A stretch of DNA of 64,000 nucleotides from Bacteroidota bacterium (GCA_016713445.1 JADJPB010000006.1:62001-126000); one strand, 5' to 3'. Positions 29,295 through 39,651 are shown, numbered from the stretch's first letter. The notes: generated from the sequence alone by a model not told the origin. Made by a program: numbers and translations.

Positions 29295-30344
29295 TTATTT
29301 GCTTCGTGGGAGTGAAAAAGTAAAACGAGTTCCTTTCCCTACATCACTATCCACCTGAACACCTTCTCCTAAGGCTTCTAAAATATGTTTTACAATGGCT
29401 AAACCCAATCCGGTACCGCCTTGATCCCGAGATCGGCTTTTATCCACCCGATAAAAACGTTCGAATAAGCGTGGTAGATGCACCTTCTCTATGCCAATGC
29501 CATTATCCTCAACATCCACTATGACTTTATCATCCGATTCTGTGAGTCGTACTTTCGTCACTCCATCCTTTACTCCATACTTTATGGAATTAACAATAAA
29601 GTTCACTAAGATCTGCCGGACCATATCCTTATCGGAATACACGTAAAAGGGTTTATCTTCTGTAGCCTCTAATTTAATAGTTACCCCTCTTTCTTTTGAT
29701 TGCAATTCGACTGACTCAATAATGTCTTGAGCTAAATCATGCAAATCGAAGGTACGCAACTCAACAATTAACTCACCTGATTCCAAACGCGAAATACTTT
29801 CAAGATCATCCACCATACTAATCAATCGATCGATGCCCTTACTCGCTTTGTTTAAATAGTGCATGTTCACATCAGCATCATCGATTCCGCCATCAATCAA
29901 CGTATGAATGTAGCCTTGCACAGAAAACACAGGCGTTTTTAATTCGTGTGAAACATTACTTAAAAATTCGCGGCGATAAATTTCAACTTGCTTTAGATGA
30001 TCAATCTCTTCCTTCGATTCATTACTCCATTCATAAAGCACCTTATTTATTTCATTAGAAACGTTTACTTTTTTCTCATCAATAGGACGAATCACATCCT
30101 TCGGATTTCTAATCTTTAAAATCTGCTTATAAATTTGCATCAAATTATCTTGAATGTATCTTTTTTGCAGTTGCTTAAGCAATGCATAAGTAATTAAGAA
30201 CATCACGATAAAAGAAGCGATAAAAAAATTCAATGATAGGTCCATCTTAAAATAAGACGCCAATAAAACATCCATCAATACCAGTAGCACCGACAAAAAG
30301 GCGGCGACAAGAAATGTTAATAGTTGAGGAGATACGCTTTTCAT
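29295..30344 (-). CDS. phoR: PhoR-like sensor histidine kinase
   Basis: 349 residues. Two membrane helices near the N-terminus (LLTFLVAAFLSVLLVLMDVL at 8-27, NFFIASFIVMFLITYALL at 39-56) with almost no periplasmic part, as in PhoR-type kinases that sense through other proteins. HisKA domain with phosphoaccepting His133 in FLSNVSHELKTPVFSVQGY; HATPase with NFIVNSIKYG (N box), VEDNGIGIEK (G1) and GGTGLGLAIVKHI (G2). Runs with the response regulator upstream (74 bp gap). Assigned to phosphate control because the pst-phoU genes follow on the other strand; the assignment rests on context. Confidence 0.75.
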   Translation of the reverse strand: MKSVSPQLLTFLVAAFLSVLLVLMDVLLASYFKMDLSLNFFIASFIVMFLITYALLKQLQKRYIQDNLMQIYKQILKIRNPKDVIRPIDEKKVNVSNEINKVLYEWSNESKEEIDHLKQVEIYRREFLSNVSHELKTPVFSVQGYIHTLIDGGIDDADVNMHYLNKASKGIDRLISMVDDLESISRLESGELIVELRTFDLHDLAQDIIESVELQSKERGVTIKLEATEDKPFYVYSDKDMVRQILVNFIVNSIKYGVKDGVTKVRLTESDDKVIVDVEDNGIGIEKVHLPRLFERFYRVDKSRSRDQGGTGLGLAIVKHILEALGEGVQVDSDVGKGTRFTFSLPRSK

Positions 30345-30418
30345 TTGTAGACCTACGAAAGTACAAATAAACTTTCACTGCTGCCTAAAAAACAGACAAA
30401 ACACAAGAAAAGGAATCT

Positions 30419-31099
30419 CTAAATATCGAATTTATAGCCAATCCCTTTGATGGTCTTGATGACATCATCTCCTAATTTCTCACGAATTTTTCGGATGTGT
30501 ACATCAATCGTTCGATCGCCTACAACAATTTCAGAACCCCACACTCGTGATAAAATATCTTCTCGTGTAAATACTCGTCCGGGCTTTGAAGTAAGTAGTG
30601 ACAACAATTCAAACTCCTTTCTCGGGAAAGAGATCGGCTCATCATTCTTATAAACCAAGTAACTATCGCGATCAATTCGCATGTTTCCAATTTGCACTGC
30701 TGGAGTTTCTTGGTTAAAACTAGTTCTTCTCAAAAGTGCCTTAATTCTAGAAGTTAAAATTCTAGGTTTTATGGGTTTTGAGATGTAATCATCCGCGCCA
30801 ACATCAAATCCTGCAAGCTGTGAATACTCCTCATTACGCGCTGTTAAAAATGCAATAAGCACATGCTCTAACTCTTTAGTTTCACGAATTCGTCTACAAG
30901 CTTCAATGCCGTCCATTTCCGGCATCATAATATCCAAAATAATTAATTGGGGAATTTCTCGCTTTGCTATCTCAACTGCTTCTGCACCATTCTTTGCTAA
31001 AAGTACAATGTAACCTTCCTTCTTAAGATTGTACTCCATGAACTCCAAAATGTCTGGTTCATCATCAACAAGAAGAATTTTAATCGATTCGTTTGTCAT
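30419..31099 (-). CDS. phoB: PhoB-like response regulator
   Basis: 226 residues from ATG 31099; an upstream TTG at 31117 is in frame but lacks family support. Receiver domain with acidic pocket LLVDDEPD and phosphorylated Asp56 in LIILDIMMPEMDG, Thr in IAFLTARNEE, Lys in YISKPIKPR. C-terminal OmpR/PhoB winged helix: FPRKEFELLSLLTSKPGRVFTREDILSRVWG, then RTIDVHIRKIREKLGDD. OmpR-family regulators bind direct repeats about 11 bp apart, and such repeats are seen just upstream and before pstS. Partner of the kinase at 29295. Confidence 0.85.
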   Translation of the reverse strand: MTNESIKILLVDDEPDILEFMEYNLKKEGYIVLLAKNGAEAVEIAKREIPQLIILDIMMPEMDGIEACRRIRETKELEHVLIAFLTARNEEYSQLAGFDVGADDYISKPIKPRILTSRIKALLRRTSFNQETPAVQIGNMRIDRDSYLVYKNDEPISFPRKEFELLSLLTSKPGRVFTREDILSRVWGSEIVVGDRTIDVHIRKIREKLGDDVIKTIKGIGYKFDI

Positions 31100-31133
31100 A
31101 TTTCTATATTGATGCAAAGTAAGATCGCCAATA

Positions 31134-31161
31134 TTAACAAATTATTAAGACGCAGTTAAGT
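31134..31161 (+). promoter_or_regulatory. Pho-box-like direct repeats near phoB
   Basis: TTAACA at 31134, TTAAGA at 31145 and TTAAGT at 31156 are spaced exactly 11 bp apart, within 60 bp of the phoB start. May allow autoregulation. TTAA is common in AT-rich spacers, so this alone is weak. Confidence 0.35.
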
Positions 31162-31260
31162 ATATGCAGTATTTAATATTGCAGATCAACAATGTTAATT
31201 CTTTTTTGACTATAAAAAAACTGATTTTCGATTATTTTAAACTTAAACTAACAAGTCGAC

Positions 31261-31288
31261 TTAACCTTATGTTAAAACTAACTTAATC
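31261..31288 (+). promoter_or_regulatory. Pho-box-like direct repeats upstream of the TonB receptor gene
   Basis: TTAACC at 31261, TTAAAA at 31272 and TTAATC at 31283, exactly 11 bp apart, 46 bp before the receptor ATG. Same phasing and same closing TTAATC as the repeats before pstS. Confidence 0.45.
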
Positions 31289-31333
31289 TTTAGTTTTTAC
31301 TTAATAAGGACTTTTGCAATGGAACTAAAAGAT

Positions 31334-34150
31334 ATGAAAAATTTAATTATTACGATTGCAATCGTTTGTATTTCTGCTATTTGCGGAAATTCGATCAGTG
31401 CTCAAACGGGATCAATTTCCGGGACGCTCACTGATAAAATTAATTCAGAAACCTTAATTGGTGCAACGGTGACCCTAGAAGGCACTTCTTTAGGTGCAGT
31501 TACTGATATTGATGGCAAATATACCATCGATAAAATAACAGAAGGTATCTATACTGTTAAGATATCCTTTATCGGATATGAACCCATAACCGAACCTAAT
31601 GTACATGTTAAGGCCGGATCGAAAACAATTCTTGATTTAAAATTAAGTACCAATGCCAAGGTATTAAAAGGTGCAGATGTAATGTCAACACGTATTACTA
31701 ATACTGAAAATGCAGTATTGGCCGACATGCGTTCATCTTCACAAATTGTAAATGGAATTTCAAGTCAGCAAATTTCTAAAACACAAGATCGAAATGCATC
31801 GGAAGTAATTCGTCGATTACCAGGCGTTAGTATTATGGAAGATCGATTCATTGTGATTAGAGGTTTGAGCGAAAGATACAATACTGTTTTGTTGAATGGT
31901 GCCATGGCACCTAGTTCAGAAACCGATAAAAAAGCTTTTTCATTTGATATCATACCAAGTTCTATGTTAGAGCGAGTGATGATCTACAAAACGGGAGCTC
32001 CTGAGCTACCCGGTGAATTTGCAGGTGGTATTGTAAAAATTTACACAAAAAATATTCCTGATGAAGATTTCATTTCAGCGGGGATGAGTATTGGAATCAG
32101 AAGTAATACTACTTTCAAAACTTTCAATCGTGCATCTTTAAGTAAAACGGATTGGCTGGGCATGGACAATGGAAGTCGGGATCTCCCCAATGAATTTCCT
32201 GACAACGTAGCAGGATTAAATCTTGCGGATCAGGTTGCACTTGCTAAATTGTTACCAAACACTTGGATTGCCAAAGAAAAATCGGCACCCATCGACCAAC
32301 GTTTCAACTTTTCTTTTGCAAAAAAAATTAAATTAGGAAAAGTAATCGTATCAAATATTACGGGAGTAAATTATTCAAATACCTACGAAGTAAAACAGGC
32401 AGAGAATTTAAACTACAACCAATTTGATATCATCAACAATGTAAGTGACACCATTTACAATTTCCAAGATCACACTTCTACCAATAAAATTTCGGTAGGT
32501 GTACTCAGCAACTTTACATTCTTACTGAACACAAGAAACAAAATCGAATTCAGAAATATATACAACCAAACAGGATCGAATAGTACTAGCATTCGAACGG
32601 GTTCGAATATGGAAGAAGGAAATGCAGTAAGAAATTATGCATTTCCGTTATACAGAAAGACAACTCTATTCAGGTCAGCTTTCGGGTTCTCATGATTTCA
32701 ATCAAAATCGAACCAATATCAACTGGACAGCAGGATATAGCATGACTCACAATAATGAACCTGACTATCGCCGCATTCGTACATTCAATAGTTTAGTGGA
32801 TAATTCTTCTACTTATTATACACAAGTTAATAGCACGGCTTCACAAGCTGATGCAGGTAGATTTTATTCTACACTTGATGAAAATGCATTTATGTTATCT
32901 GGTAATTTAGAACAAGAAATTGTTAAACTCAGCGAAACACGAAAACTTACGATGCGTATTGGATTCTATACGGAAACAAAAAAGAGAACCTTTGATGCTC
33001 GTTGGTTGGCTTATACAAAATCAAGAACTGATAAATTTGATAATGACTTACTACTTCTGCCTATCGATCAAATCTTTTCTCAAAACAACTTCAACGATTC
33101 CACTGGATTTAAAATTACAGAAGGAACGAATGGTACAGATAGCTACACTGCCGACAACCAACTTTCAGCAGTTTATGTTGGAAGCACTTGGCCTGTTACA
33201 GACAAACTAAATGTTTCTGGAGGTGTACGATTTGAAGCCAATCAATTAATTCTTGAAAGTTCAGACAACAATGGAAAGCCATTGAAAATTGAAAACCCGG
33301 TAAATAGTTTATTACCTTCTATTAATATCAGTTACAATGTAAGTGAGAAATCATTACTCAGACTGGCCTATGCAAAAACATTAAATCGCCCTGAATTTAG
33401 AGAAATTGCGCCATTCGCTTATTATGATTTCGTATTTAACAATGTACTTTTTGGAAATACAGCGTTAGAAACACCTAGCATTGACAACTTCGATTTAAGA
33501 TGGGAAAATTATCCATCAGCAGGTGAATTAATTTCATTTGGGATTTTCTACAAATCATTTACCAATCCAATTGAACAATACTTTAAGCCAGGTGCAGGTT
33601 CAGGTGGCACAAGAAACTTCATCTTCAAAAACGCCCCTACTGCTTATAGCACAGGATTAGAATTAGAAGTTAGAAAATCGTTAGAACCCATTTTCAAAGC
33701 TGGATTCTTTAGTATGCTTTCTGTTGGAATGAATGCCTCTTATATTTATAGTCGAGTACAACTAGGTGACGAAGCAGTAGGGCAAAAAAATCCAGAATCA
33801 TGATGGGTCAATCTCCCTATGTAATCAACACTGGATTATACTATACTAATTCTGAACATAAATTACAATGTAATCTTCAATACAATATTATTGGTGAAAG
33901 ATTATTTGTTGTCGGAACTGAAGGCACACCCGATGTATATGAACTACCAAGAAACGTGATTGATTTCTCTGTTACTAAAAACATCGGAAAAAATTTCGAA
34001 ATAAAAGCTGGAGTTCAAGATTTGCTTAATCAAGCAGTGGTATTAAGACAAGATTCCAATGAAGATGGAAAAATAAGCTCAAATGACGAATTGATTTATA
34101 GCTACAAGCGAGGAACCTACTATACATTAGGATTTGTTGTAAGATATTAG
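31334..34150 (+). CDS. TonB-dependent outer membrane receptor, frameshifted
   Basis: About 939 residues when repaired. ATG 31334 begins a good signal peptide (MKNLIITIAIVCISAICG); an ATG at 31319 is 15 bp upstream. Residues 24-110 are a carboxypeptidase-regulatory-like domain (GSISGTLTDKINSETLIGATV, IKISFIGYEPI). The plug follows: ASEVIRRLPGVSIMEDRFIVIRGLSERYNTVLLNG, GAPELPGEFAGGIV. The barrel ends KRGTYYTLGFVVRY, with the terminal aromatic residue expected for BAM. Breaks: an extra T near 32644 and an A-run change near 33785. It stands between the PhoB-like gene and pstS with Pho-box-like repeats in front, so uptake of a phosphorus compound across the outer membrane is a reasonable inference. 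Confidence 0.85.
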
Positions 34151-34167
34151 TTGATGATTTATTGATC

Positions 34168-34203
34168 GCGGAGTTTACTCGAAGAGTAGGCTCCGCTTTT
34201 TTT
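34168..34203 (+). terminator. Intrinsic terminator after the TonB receptor gene
   Basis: GCGGAG (34168-34173) pairs with CTCCGC (34191-34196), with an inner TACTC/GAGTA stem, followed by seven T (34197-34203). Confidence 0.88.
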
Positions 34204-34285
34204 ATCTTAATAATTACTTTAAATTGAGATAACAGTAACAAAACAACAGCACTGTAATATTGCATTGGAACTAATATAAAATAAA

Positions 34286-35663
34286 ATGAAAAATTTAAGT
34301 ACGATTAAATCGAAACTGTTATTATTATCAGTAATGTCTTTAACCCTTTTAGGCGCTTGCAAAAAGATGACAACAATGACGACACTACACCTGGCAATGT
34401 TGTAAACTTTACTACTACCGTTTTATCGGATGGCACGATACAAGTTGAAGGAAGTAGCAATCAAAATTACACTTTCTTAAGCACCGAGCAGTACCTACTT
34501 AAATCATTTGTTTATGTTGAAGATGGTGGTACATTAACGGTTCAACCTGGAACAATTATCAAAGGAGATAAAACTACCAAGGGCACTTTAATTATCAAGC
34601 GTGGCGGTAAAATTCAAGCAAATGGATCAGCAGCAAATCCTATTGTTTTCACATCTGCTGAAGCGGTTGGATCAAGAAATCCTGGAGATTGGGGTGGTAT
34701 TATCATTTGTGGTAAAGCGCCTATCAATTTACCTGGAGGTGAAGGACAAATTGAAGGCGGTCCAGATGCTTTATATGGTGGAACAAATGCAGCAGATAAT
34801 TCTGGTTCCTTACAATACGTACGAATTGAATATTCAGGAATTCCATTTCAACCAAACCAAGAAATCAACGGTTTAACACTTGGTGGTGTTGGTAGTGGGA
34901 CGATCATTGACTACATTCAAATTTCATTTTGTGGTGATGATTCGTATGAAATGTTTGGCGGAAATGTAAACTTAAAACATATCATCGCATACAAATCTAC
35001 AGACGATGACTTCGATACAGATAATGGATATACAGGTAAAATTCAATTTGGTGTTGTATTAAGAGATGCGAATATTGCAGATGTATCAGGATCGAATGGT
35101 TTTGAATCAGACAATGATGCCGCAGGATCTACTGTAACACCGATCACGAAACCAATCTTCTCTAACATCAGCATCTTTGGTCCAAAACAAGACACCAACT
35201 ATGTCGTAAATTCCAATTTTAAGAGAGGAGCACATCTACGCAGAAACACACAAACTTGCATTTACAACTCGCTTATTTCAGGATACCCTGTTGGATTATT
35301 AATTGATGGAACAAACTGCGAAAACAATGCTTCAGCGTCTGACTTGCAATTCAAAAATAACATCATTGCATCTTGCAATACGCCTTTAGCTGTAGCAAGT
35401 GGTTCAACCTTTAATATTAGCACTTGGTTTAACGATATCACTTTGGAAATAGCATTCAATACAACAATGCAAATTTAACTTCCGATCCTTATGCAACAAC
35501 TCCTAATTTCTTACCTGTTGCTGGATCTCCTTTACTAAACGGTGCAGATTTTACAGGATTAAACTTATCAAGCTTCCAACAAGTAACCTTTAGAGGTGCC
35601 TTTGGAACCACAAACTGGACACAAGGTTGGGCCAACTGGGATCCACAAAACACAGCTTATTAA
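34286..35663 (+). CDS. Surface lipoprotein, right-handed beta-helix-like, frameshifted
   Basis: About 459 residues when repaired. Signal and lipobox MSLTLLGAC then KKDDNNDDTT, which lies across a missing A near 34362. The body has regularly spaced short strands rich in Gly, Asn and Asp (GGTLTVQPGTIIKGDK, GTLIIKRGGKIQANGSAANPIVFTS, IEGGPDALYGG, LQYVRIEYSGI, IDYIQISFCGDDSYEMFGG, FESDNDAAG), as in beta-helix proteins. A second break near 35449 leads to a tail ending TNWTQGWANWDPQNTAY. Directly follows the TonB receptor and precedes pstS; such receptor plus lipoprotein pairs often act together in uptake (SusC/SusD logic, but this is not a SusD fold). Substrate unknown. Confidence 0.65.
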
Positions 35664-35690
35664 ATCATTTTTAGCTTTTCCTTCCTTTAA

Positions 35691-35720
35691 AGCCTTCAAT
35701 TCTAAATTGAGGGCTTTTTT
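35691..35720 (+). terminator. Intrinsic terminator before the pst promoter region
   Basis: AGCCTTCAATT (35691-35701) pairs with AATTGAGGGCT (35705-35715) with one wobble, then a T run to 35720. Confidence 0.85.
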
Positions 35721-35721
35721 G

Positions 35722-35771
35722 TTAACATAAACTTAACATTGGAGAAATAACTCCTTAACAATTTCTTAATC
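35722..35771 (+). promoter_or_regulatory. Pho-box-like direct repeats upstream of pstS
   Basis: TTAACA at 35722, 35733 and 35755 and TTAATC at 35766. Spacings are 11, 22 and 11 bp, so all lie on one 11 bp phase with one unit missing at 35744. This is what a PhoB dimer array would need, and it resembles the TTAACA repeats bound by PhoP in Bacillus. The site is 133 bp upstream of the pstS start. Confidence 0.55.
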
Positions 35772-35903
35772 CCTTTGCAAAACCATTAAGAAATCAATGA
35801 ATTAAGAGAAACTATTATAGAAATTGTTACCCCCTTTCCAGATAATAAAATTAAAGGAATCTAATAAAAGTATAAATCAACAATCCCAATCAACTCTTAC
35901 CAA

Positions 35904-36770
35904 ATGAAAAAACTAATTGCCATTACCATCTGCAGCTATTGTATTAAATGCTTGCGGAAGTAAGAAATCTGAAAGTTCAGAAACAACTCCTACTGAAACT
36001 CAAAAAACGATATTACTATTAAAGGAAGTGATACCGTATTGCCACTTTCTCAAAAAGAAGCAGAATTATACATGGCTTCAAATCCTGATGCTTCCATCAC
36101 GATAGTAGGCGGAGGATCAGGTGTTGGAATTACAGCTTTAATCGATGGATCTACGGATATCGCAATGTCATCAAGAGCATTAAAGACCGATGAAAAAATG
36201 AATTTCGAAACGAAAGGAATGAAAATTTCTGAAGTAATTATTGCCAATGATGCACTTGCTGTAATAGTAAATCCAAAAAACAAAGTTGGCAAGTTAACAC
36301 ATGAGCAAATTAGCGACATCTATACTGGAAAAATTAAAAATTGGAAAGAAGTAGGTGGAGCCGATTCGAAAATTATTGCCTATTCCAGAGAAACTTCTTC
36401 TGGAACCTATGAGTTCTTTAAAGAGCATGTAATGGACAAGAAAAACTACGATGCTACGGTATTAAATATGCCTGCTACTGGCGCCATTGTTCAATCGGTA
36501 AGTCAAACAGAAGGTGCGATAGGTTATATTGGATTGGCTTACGAGACCAAAGAAGTAAAGCAATTAGAAGTTAGTTATGATCAAGGTAAAACATTTGTGG
36601 CTCCTTCTGTAGCAAGCGCCCAAGATGGAACTTACCCGATTTCTCGTCCCCTATACTACTATTTCGATGAATCTAAATCAGATTTAGTTAAACCATTTGT
36701 TAATTATATATTATCAGAAACAGGACAAAAAAATGTTCTTGAGGTTGGATATGTTCCATTGACAAAGTGA
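35904..36770 (+). CDS. pstS: Phosphate-binding lipoprotein PstS, frameshifted
   Basis: About 289 residues when repaired. Periplasmic (lipid-anchored) phosphate receptor of the Pst ABC importer. N-terminus MKKLIAI, then a break near 35935 into SAAIVLNACGSKKSESSE, the lipobox region; a second break (missing A) near 36005 leads into NDITIKGSDTVLPLSQKEAE. Phosphate-binding elements: GGGSGVGITALIDGSTDIAMSSRALK (family SGxG and T/S-rich loops) and AYSRETSSGTYEFF. NKVGKLTHEQISDIYTGKIKNW is the conserved hinge-side helix. First gene of pstS-pstC-pstA-pstB-phoU. Confidence 0.9.
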
Positions 36771-36774
36771 TTAC

Positions 36775-36782
36775 TATCTTTG
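36775..36782 (+). promoter_or_regulatory. Possible -7 box immediately before pstC
   Basis: TATCTTTG ends 7 bp before the pstC GTG. A transcript from here would have almost no leader. It may supply extra pstCAB expression independent of pstS, or may be a chance match. Confidence 0.3.
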
Positions 36783-36789
36783 CCGTGAA

Positions 36790-37980
36790 GTGAAAAAATT
36801 AATAGGAAACTTAATTCAAGGATTATTCTTGATCAGCAGCACTGTAACTACGCTTACAGTGCTGTTGATCGTTTTCTTCCTTTTCAGTGAAGGCCTTTCT
36901 ATGTTCAAAGAAAGTCCGTTAGAAGGCGAAAATATTCTTGCTGTTCATTCAAACAATAAAGTAAAAACGGTTTCCGCCGAACAAATAAAAAATATTTTTG
37001 ATCGTAAAATAACACACTGGTCAGAGATTGGTGGAAGTGCTGACAGTATCATTCTTTTTACTTCTCAAGATTTTGACACTTATTTTAATGCGGATGAATT
37101 AGGTCCAAAATTTGAGCATCTACCCAGAAAAATTGATTCTCTAATTAATGGTACTCCGGGAATAATAGCTGTCTTTTCTTCACGATTTATACCGTCTCAC
37201 TTTCGCGGAAAACTCATTGATGTTTCGAATGTAAGTTTATCTTCTTTCATGAGCGGAAGAGAATGGTTTCCTACTGCACATCCTGCTGTTCAACTTGGTG
37301 TTTTACCTCTTATTTTAGGGACACTTTGGGTGAGTTTAATTGCCATTTTGATTGCATTACCTATTGGTTTAGCAACATCTATTTACATGGCAGAAGTAGC
37401 TAGCGCACGAATGCGAAATTTATTAAAACCAGTGATTGAACTGTTAGCAGGTATTCCCTCTGTAGTATATGGTTTTTTTGGTTTGATCATTATTGTGCCC
37501 ATGATTCAAGATATTTTTAATTTGCCTGTTGGCGAAACTGCTCTAGCTGGAAGTATTGTATTAGCCATCATGGCACTGCCAACTATCATTACCGTTTCTG
37601 AAGACGCTTTGAGAAATACACCAAGAGCGATGAAAGAGGCAAGTTTAGCCTTAGGGGCAAATCGCTGGCAAACGATTCGACGTGTCGTCATCCCCTACTC
37701 TATTTCTGGTATTGCTGCTGCTGCTATTCTAGGAATCGGAAGTGCCATTGGAGAAACGATGGCGGTTCTCATGGTGACTGGGAATGCAGCCATCATCCCG
37801 CATACGATGTTACAACCTGTAAGAACCATTCCAGCAACAATTGCAGCTGAATTAGGCGAAGCGCCAAATGGTGGTATCCATTATAAAGCACTGTTTGCAC
37901 TCGGATGTATTTTATTTGTGTTAACGTTAATCATTAACCTTTGGGTGGAATACATCTCTAGAAGTAGAAAAAATAGATAA
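36790..37980 (+). CDS. pstC: Phosphate ABC transporter permease PstC with PstS-like insertion
   Basis: 396 residues, GTG start, longer than the usual PstC of about 300. TM1 (STVTTLTVLLIVFFLFSEG) is followed by an extra periplasmic segment of about 105 residues (45-150) before TM2 (LGVLPLILGTLWVSLIAIL). This insert reads NKVKTVSAEQIKNIFDRKI...WSEIGG, matching the PstS stretch NKVGKLTHEQISDIYTGKI...WKEVGG made by the gene just upstream, and ends TPGIIAVFSSRF like the PstS GAIGYIGLAY region. The remaining part is a normal permease: LATSIYMAEVASARMRNLLK, ELLAGIPSVVYGFFG, EDALRNTPRAMKEASLALGANRW (EAA loop), AIGETMAVLMVTGN. Confidence 0.9.
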   Translation: MKKLIGNLIQGLFLISSTVTTLTVLLIVFFLFSEGLSMFKESPLEGENILAVHSNNKVKTVSAEQIKNIFDRKITHWSEIGGSADSIILFTSQDFDTYFNADELGPKFEHLPRKIDSLINGTPGIIAVFSSRFIPSHFRGKLIDVSNVSLSSFMSGREWFPTAHPAVQLGVLPLILGTLWVSLIAILIALPIGLATSIYMAEVASARMRNLLKPVIELLAGIPSVVYGFFGLIIIVPMIQDIFNLPVGETALAGSIVLAIMALPTIITVSEDALRNTPRAMKEASLALGANRWQTIRRVVIPYSISGIAAAAILGIGSAIGETMAVLMVTGNAAIIPHTMLQPVRTIPATIAAELGEAPNGGIHYKALFALGCILFVLTLIINLWVEYISRSRKNR

Positions 37981-37986
37981 GGGAAG

Positions 37987-38862
37987 ATGGACTACTACAA
38001 AAGAAAAATAATTGCAGAAGGCATAGCGTTTTGGACTTTCCGATCGCTGAGCTTTATTGTGATTGGAATTCTTTTTTCCATTTTAGGATTTATTATCTAC
38101 AAAGGAATAGGAGTTATTAGCTGGGAATTTATCACTGAAATGCCAAAAGATGGAATGACAAAGGGTGGAATTTATCCTGCCATCATCGGTACACTTTGCT
38201 TAATTGCAGGCAGTATCATTTTTGCATTTCCAATTGGTGTGATGTCGGCCATCTATATTAACGAATATACCAAGCATGGATTTTTTAGAAGCTTTATTCA
38301 ATTGATGACTTCGAATCTTGCTGGAATTCCGTCCATCGTTTTTGGCTTATTTGGAATGTCATTGTTTGTAAATCAACTAGGATTTGGAGATTCAATTTTA
38401 GCTGGCTCATTAACACTTGGACTCCTAGCTTTACCCATCGTTATTCGAACCACAGAAGAAGCACTAAAAGCGGTGGATGACAATTTTCGCCAAGCAAGTT
38501 TAGCATTAGGTGCCACTAAATTGCAAACTATACAAAGAGTAACTTTACCCATTGCACTTCCTAATATTCTCACAGGATTAATTTTAAGTATTGGAAGAGT
38601 ATCAGGAGAAACGGCACCGATCTTATTTACCGTGGCTGCCTATTTTCTTCCTAAATTACCTACATCCATTTTTGATCAAGTGATGGCATTACCCTATCAC
38701 CTTTATGTAATATCTACCAGCGGCACCAATATTAAAGATTCAAGAGCCATGGCCTATGGCACTGCATTGGTTTTAATATTGATTGTATTAATTCTTAACC
38801 TTACAGCAAGTGCTGTTAGAAGATATTTAAGTAAAAGAATAATATTAACTAACCATGACTGA
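37987..38862 (+). CDS. pstA: Phosphate ABC transporter permease PstA
   Basis: 291 residues, six membrane helices. Family features: GGIYPAIIGTLCLIAGSIIF, IGVMSAIYINEY, LAGIPSIVFGLFGMSLFV, the EAA loop TTEEALKAVDDNFRQASLALGATK, and GRVSGETAPILFTVAAYF. Forms the PstC/PstA channel for phosphate entry. ATG is 6 bp after the pstC stop; the 3' end overlaps pstB by 8 bp, so translation is probably coupled. No extra domain. Confidence 0.93.
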   Translation: MDYYKRKIIAEGIAFWTFRSLSFIVIGILFSILGFIIYKGIGVISWEFITEMPKDGMTKGGIYPAIIGTLCLIAGSIIFAFPIGVMSAIYINEYTKHGFFRSFIQLMTSNLAGIPSIVFGLFGMSLFVNQLGFGDSILAGSLTLGLLALPIVIRTTEEALKAVDDNFRQASLALGATKLQTIQRVTLPIALPNILTGLILSIGRVSGETAPILFTVAAYFLPKLPTSIFDQVMALPYHLYVISTSGTNIKDSRAMAYGTALVLILIVLILNLTASAVRRYLSKRIILTNHD

Positions 38863-39619
38863 AATTCACCATCATAAAATAGAAAGCAAGAACGTAGATT
38901 TATTTTACGGTAATTTTCATGCATTAAAAGGTATTAATTTAGGAATTGATAAAAATACGGTTTGTGCATTGATTGGTCCTTCTGGCTGTGGAAAATCCAC
39001 ATTTCTTCGGTTATTTAATCGTATGAATGATCTTATTGATGGAATTAAAATTGAAGGGGAATGTCTCATCGATGGAAAAATATTTATAGCAAAGAAGTAA
39101 AAATTGATGAGTTACGAAAACGCGTAGGAATGGTCTTTCAAAACCCAATCCATTTCCCAAAAGCATTTTTGAAAATGTAGCTTATGGATTACGAGTTAAC
39201 GGGATCTCACACAAAACTTTAATTGAGGAAAGAGTAGAACGATCATTGAAACAAGCGGCTTTGTGGGAGGAAGTAAAAGATAAGTTGAAAAAGTCAGCCA
39301 TGCAATTATCGGGTGGACAACAACAACGACTATGCATTGCACGTGCATTAGCCATTGAACCTTCTGTTGTATTGATGGATGAACCCGCTTCTGCTTTGGA
39401 TCCAATCTCTACCTCTAAAATCGAAGAATTAATTTACGAATTAAAATCGCAATACACCATCATTATTGTTACTCACAACATGCAACAGGCAGGTCGCGTT
39501 AGCGACTCTACCGCATTCTTCTATATGGGAGAATTTATTGAATTTGATTCCACCAAAAATTATTTACTAACCCAAGCAACACTCGAACCCAAGATTATAT
39601 CACTGGCCGATTTGGTTGA
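38855..39619 (+). CDS. pstB: Phosphate ABC transporter ATPase PstB, frameshifted
   Basis: About 255 residues when repaired. Walker A GPSGCGKSTFLR, PstB-specific LFNRMNDLIDG, Q-loop VGMVFQNPNPFPKSIFENVAYG, signature LSGGQQQRLCIARALA, Walker B VVLMDEPASALDP, switch IIVTHNMQQAGRVSD. Three single-base losses: near 39078 (A run), near 39147 (CAAATCC read as CAATCC) and near 39562 (T run). After the last the frame gives NPSNTRTQDYITGRFG, the canonical PstB C-terminus, with a TGA at 39617-39619. The longer reading frame to 39671 is therefore off-frame. ATP hydrolysis here powers phosphate import. Confidence 0.92.
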
Positions 39620-39651
39620 TTATTTATCATCTGCCTCAAAACTATTAGACT

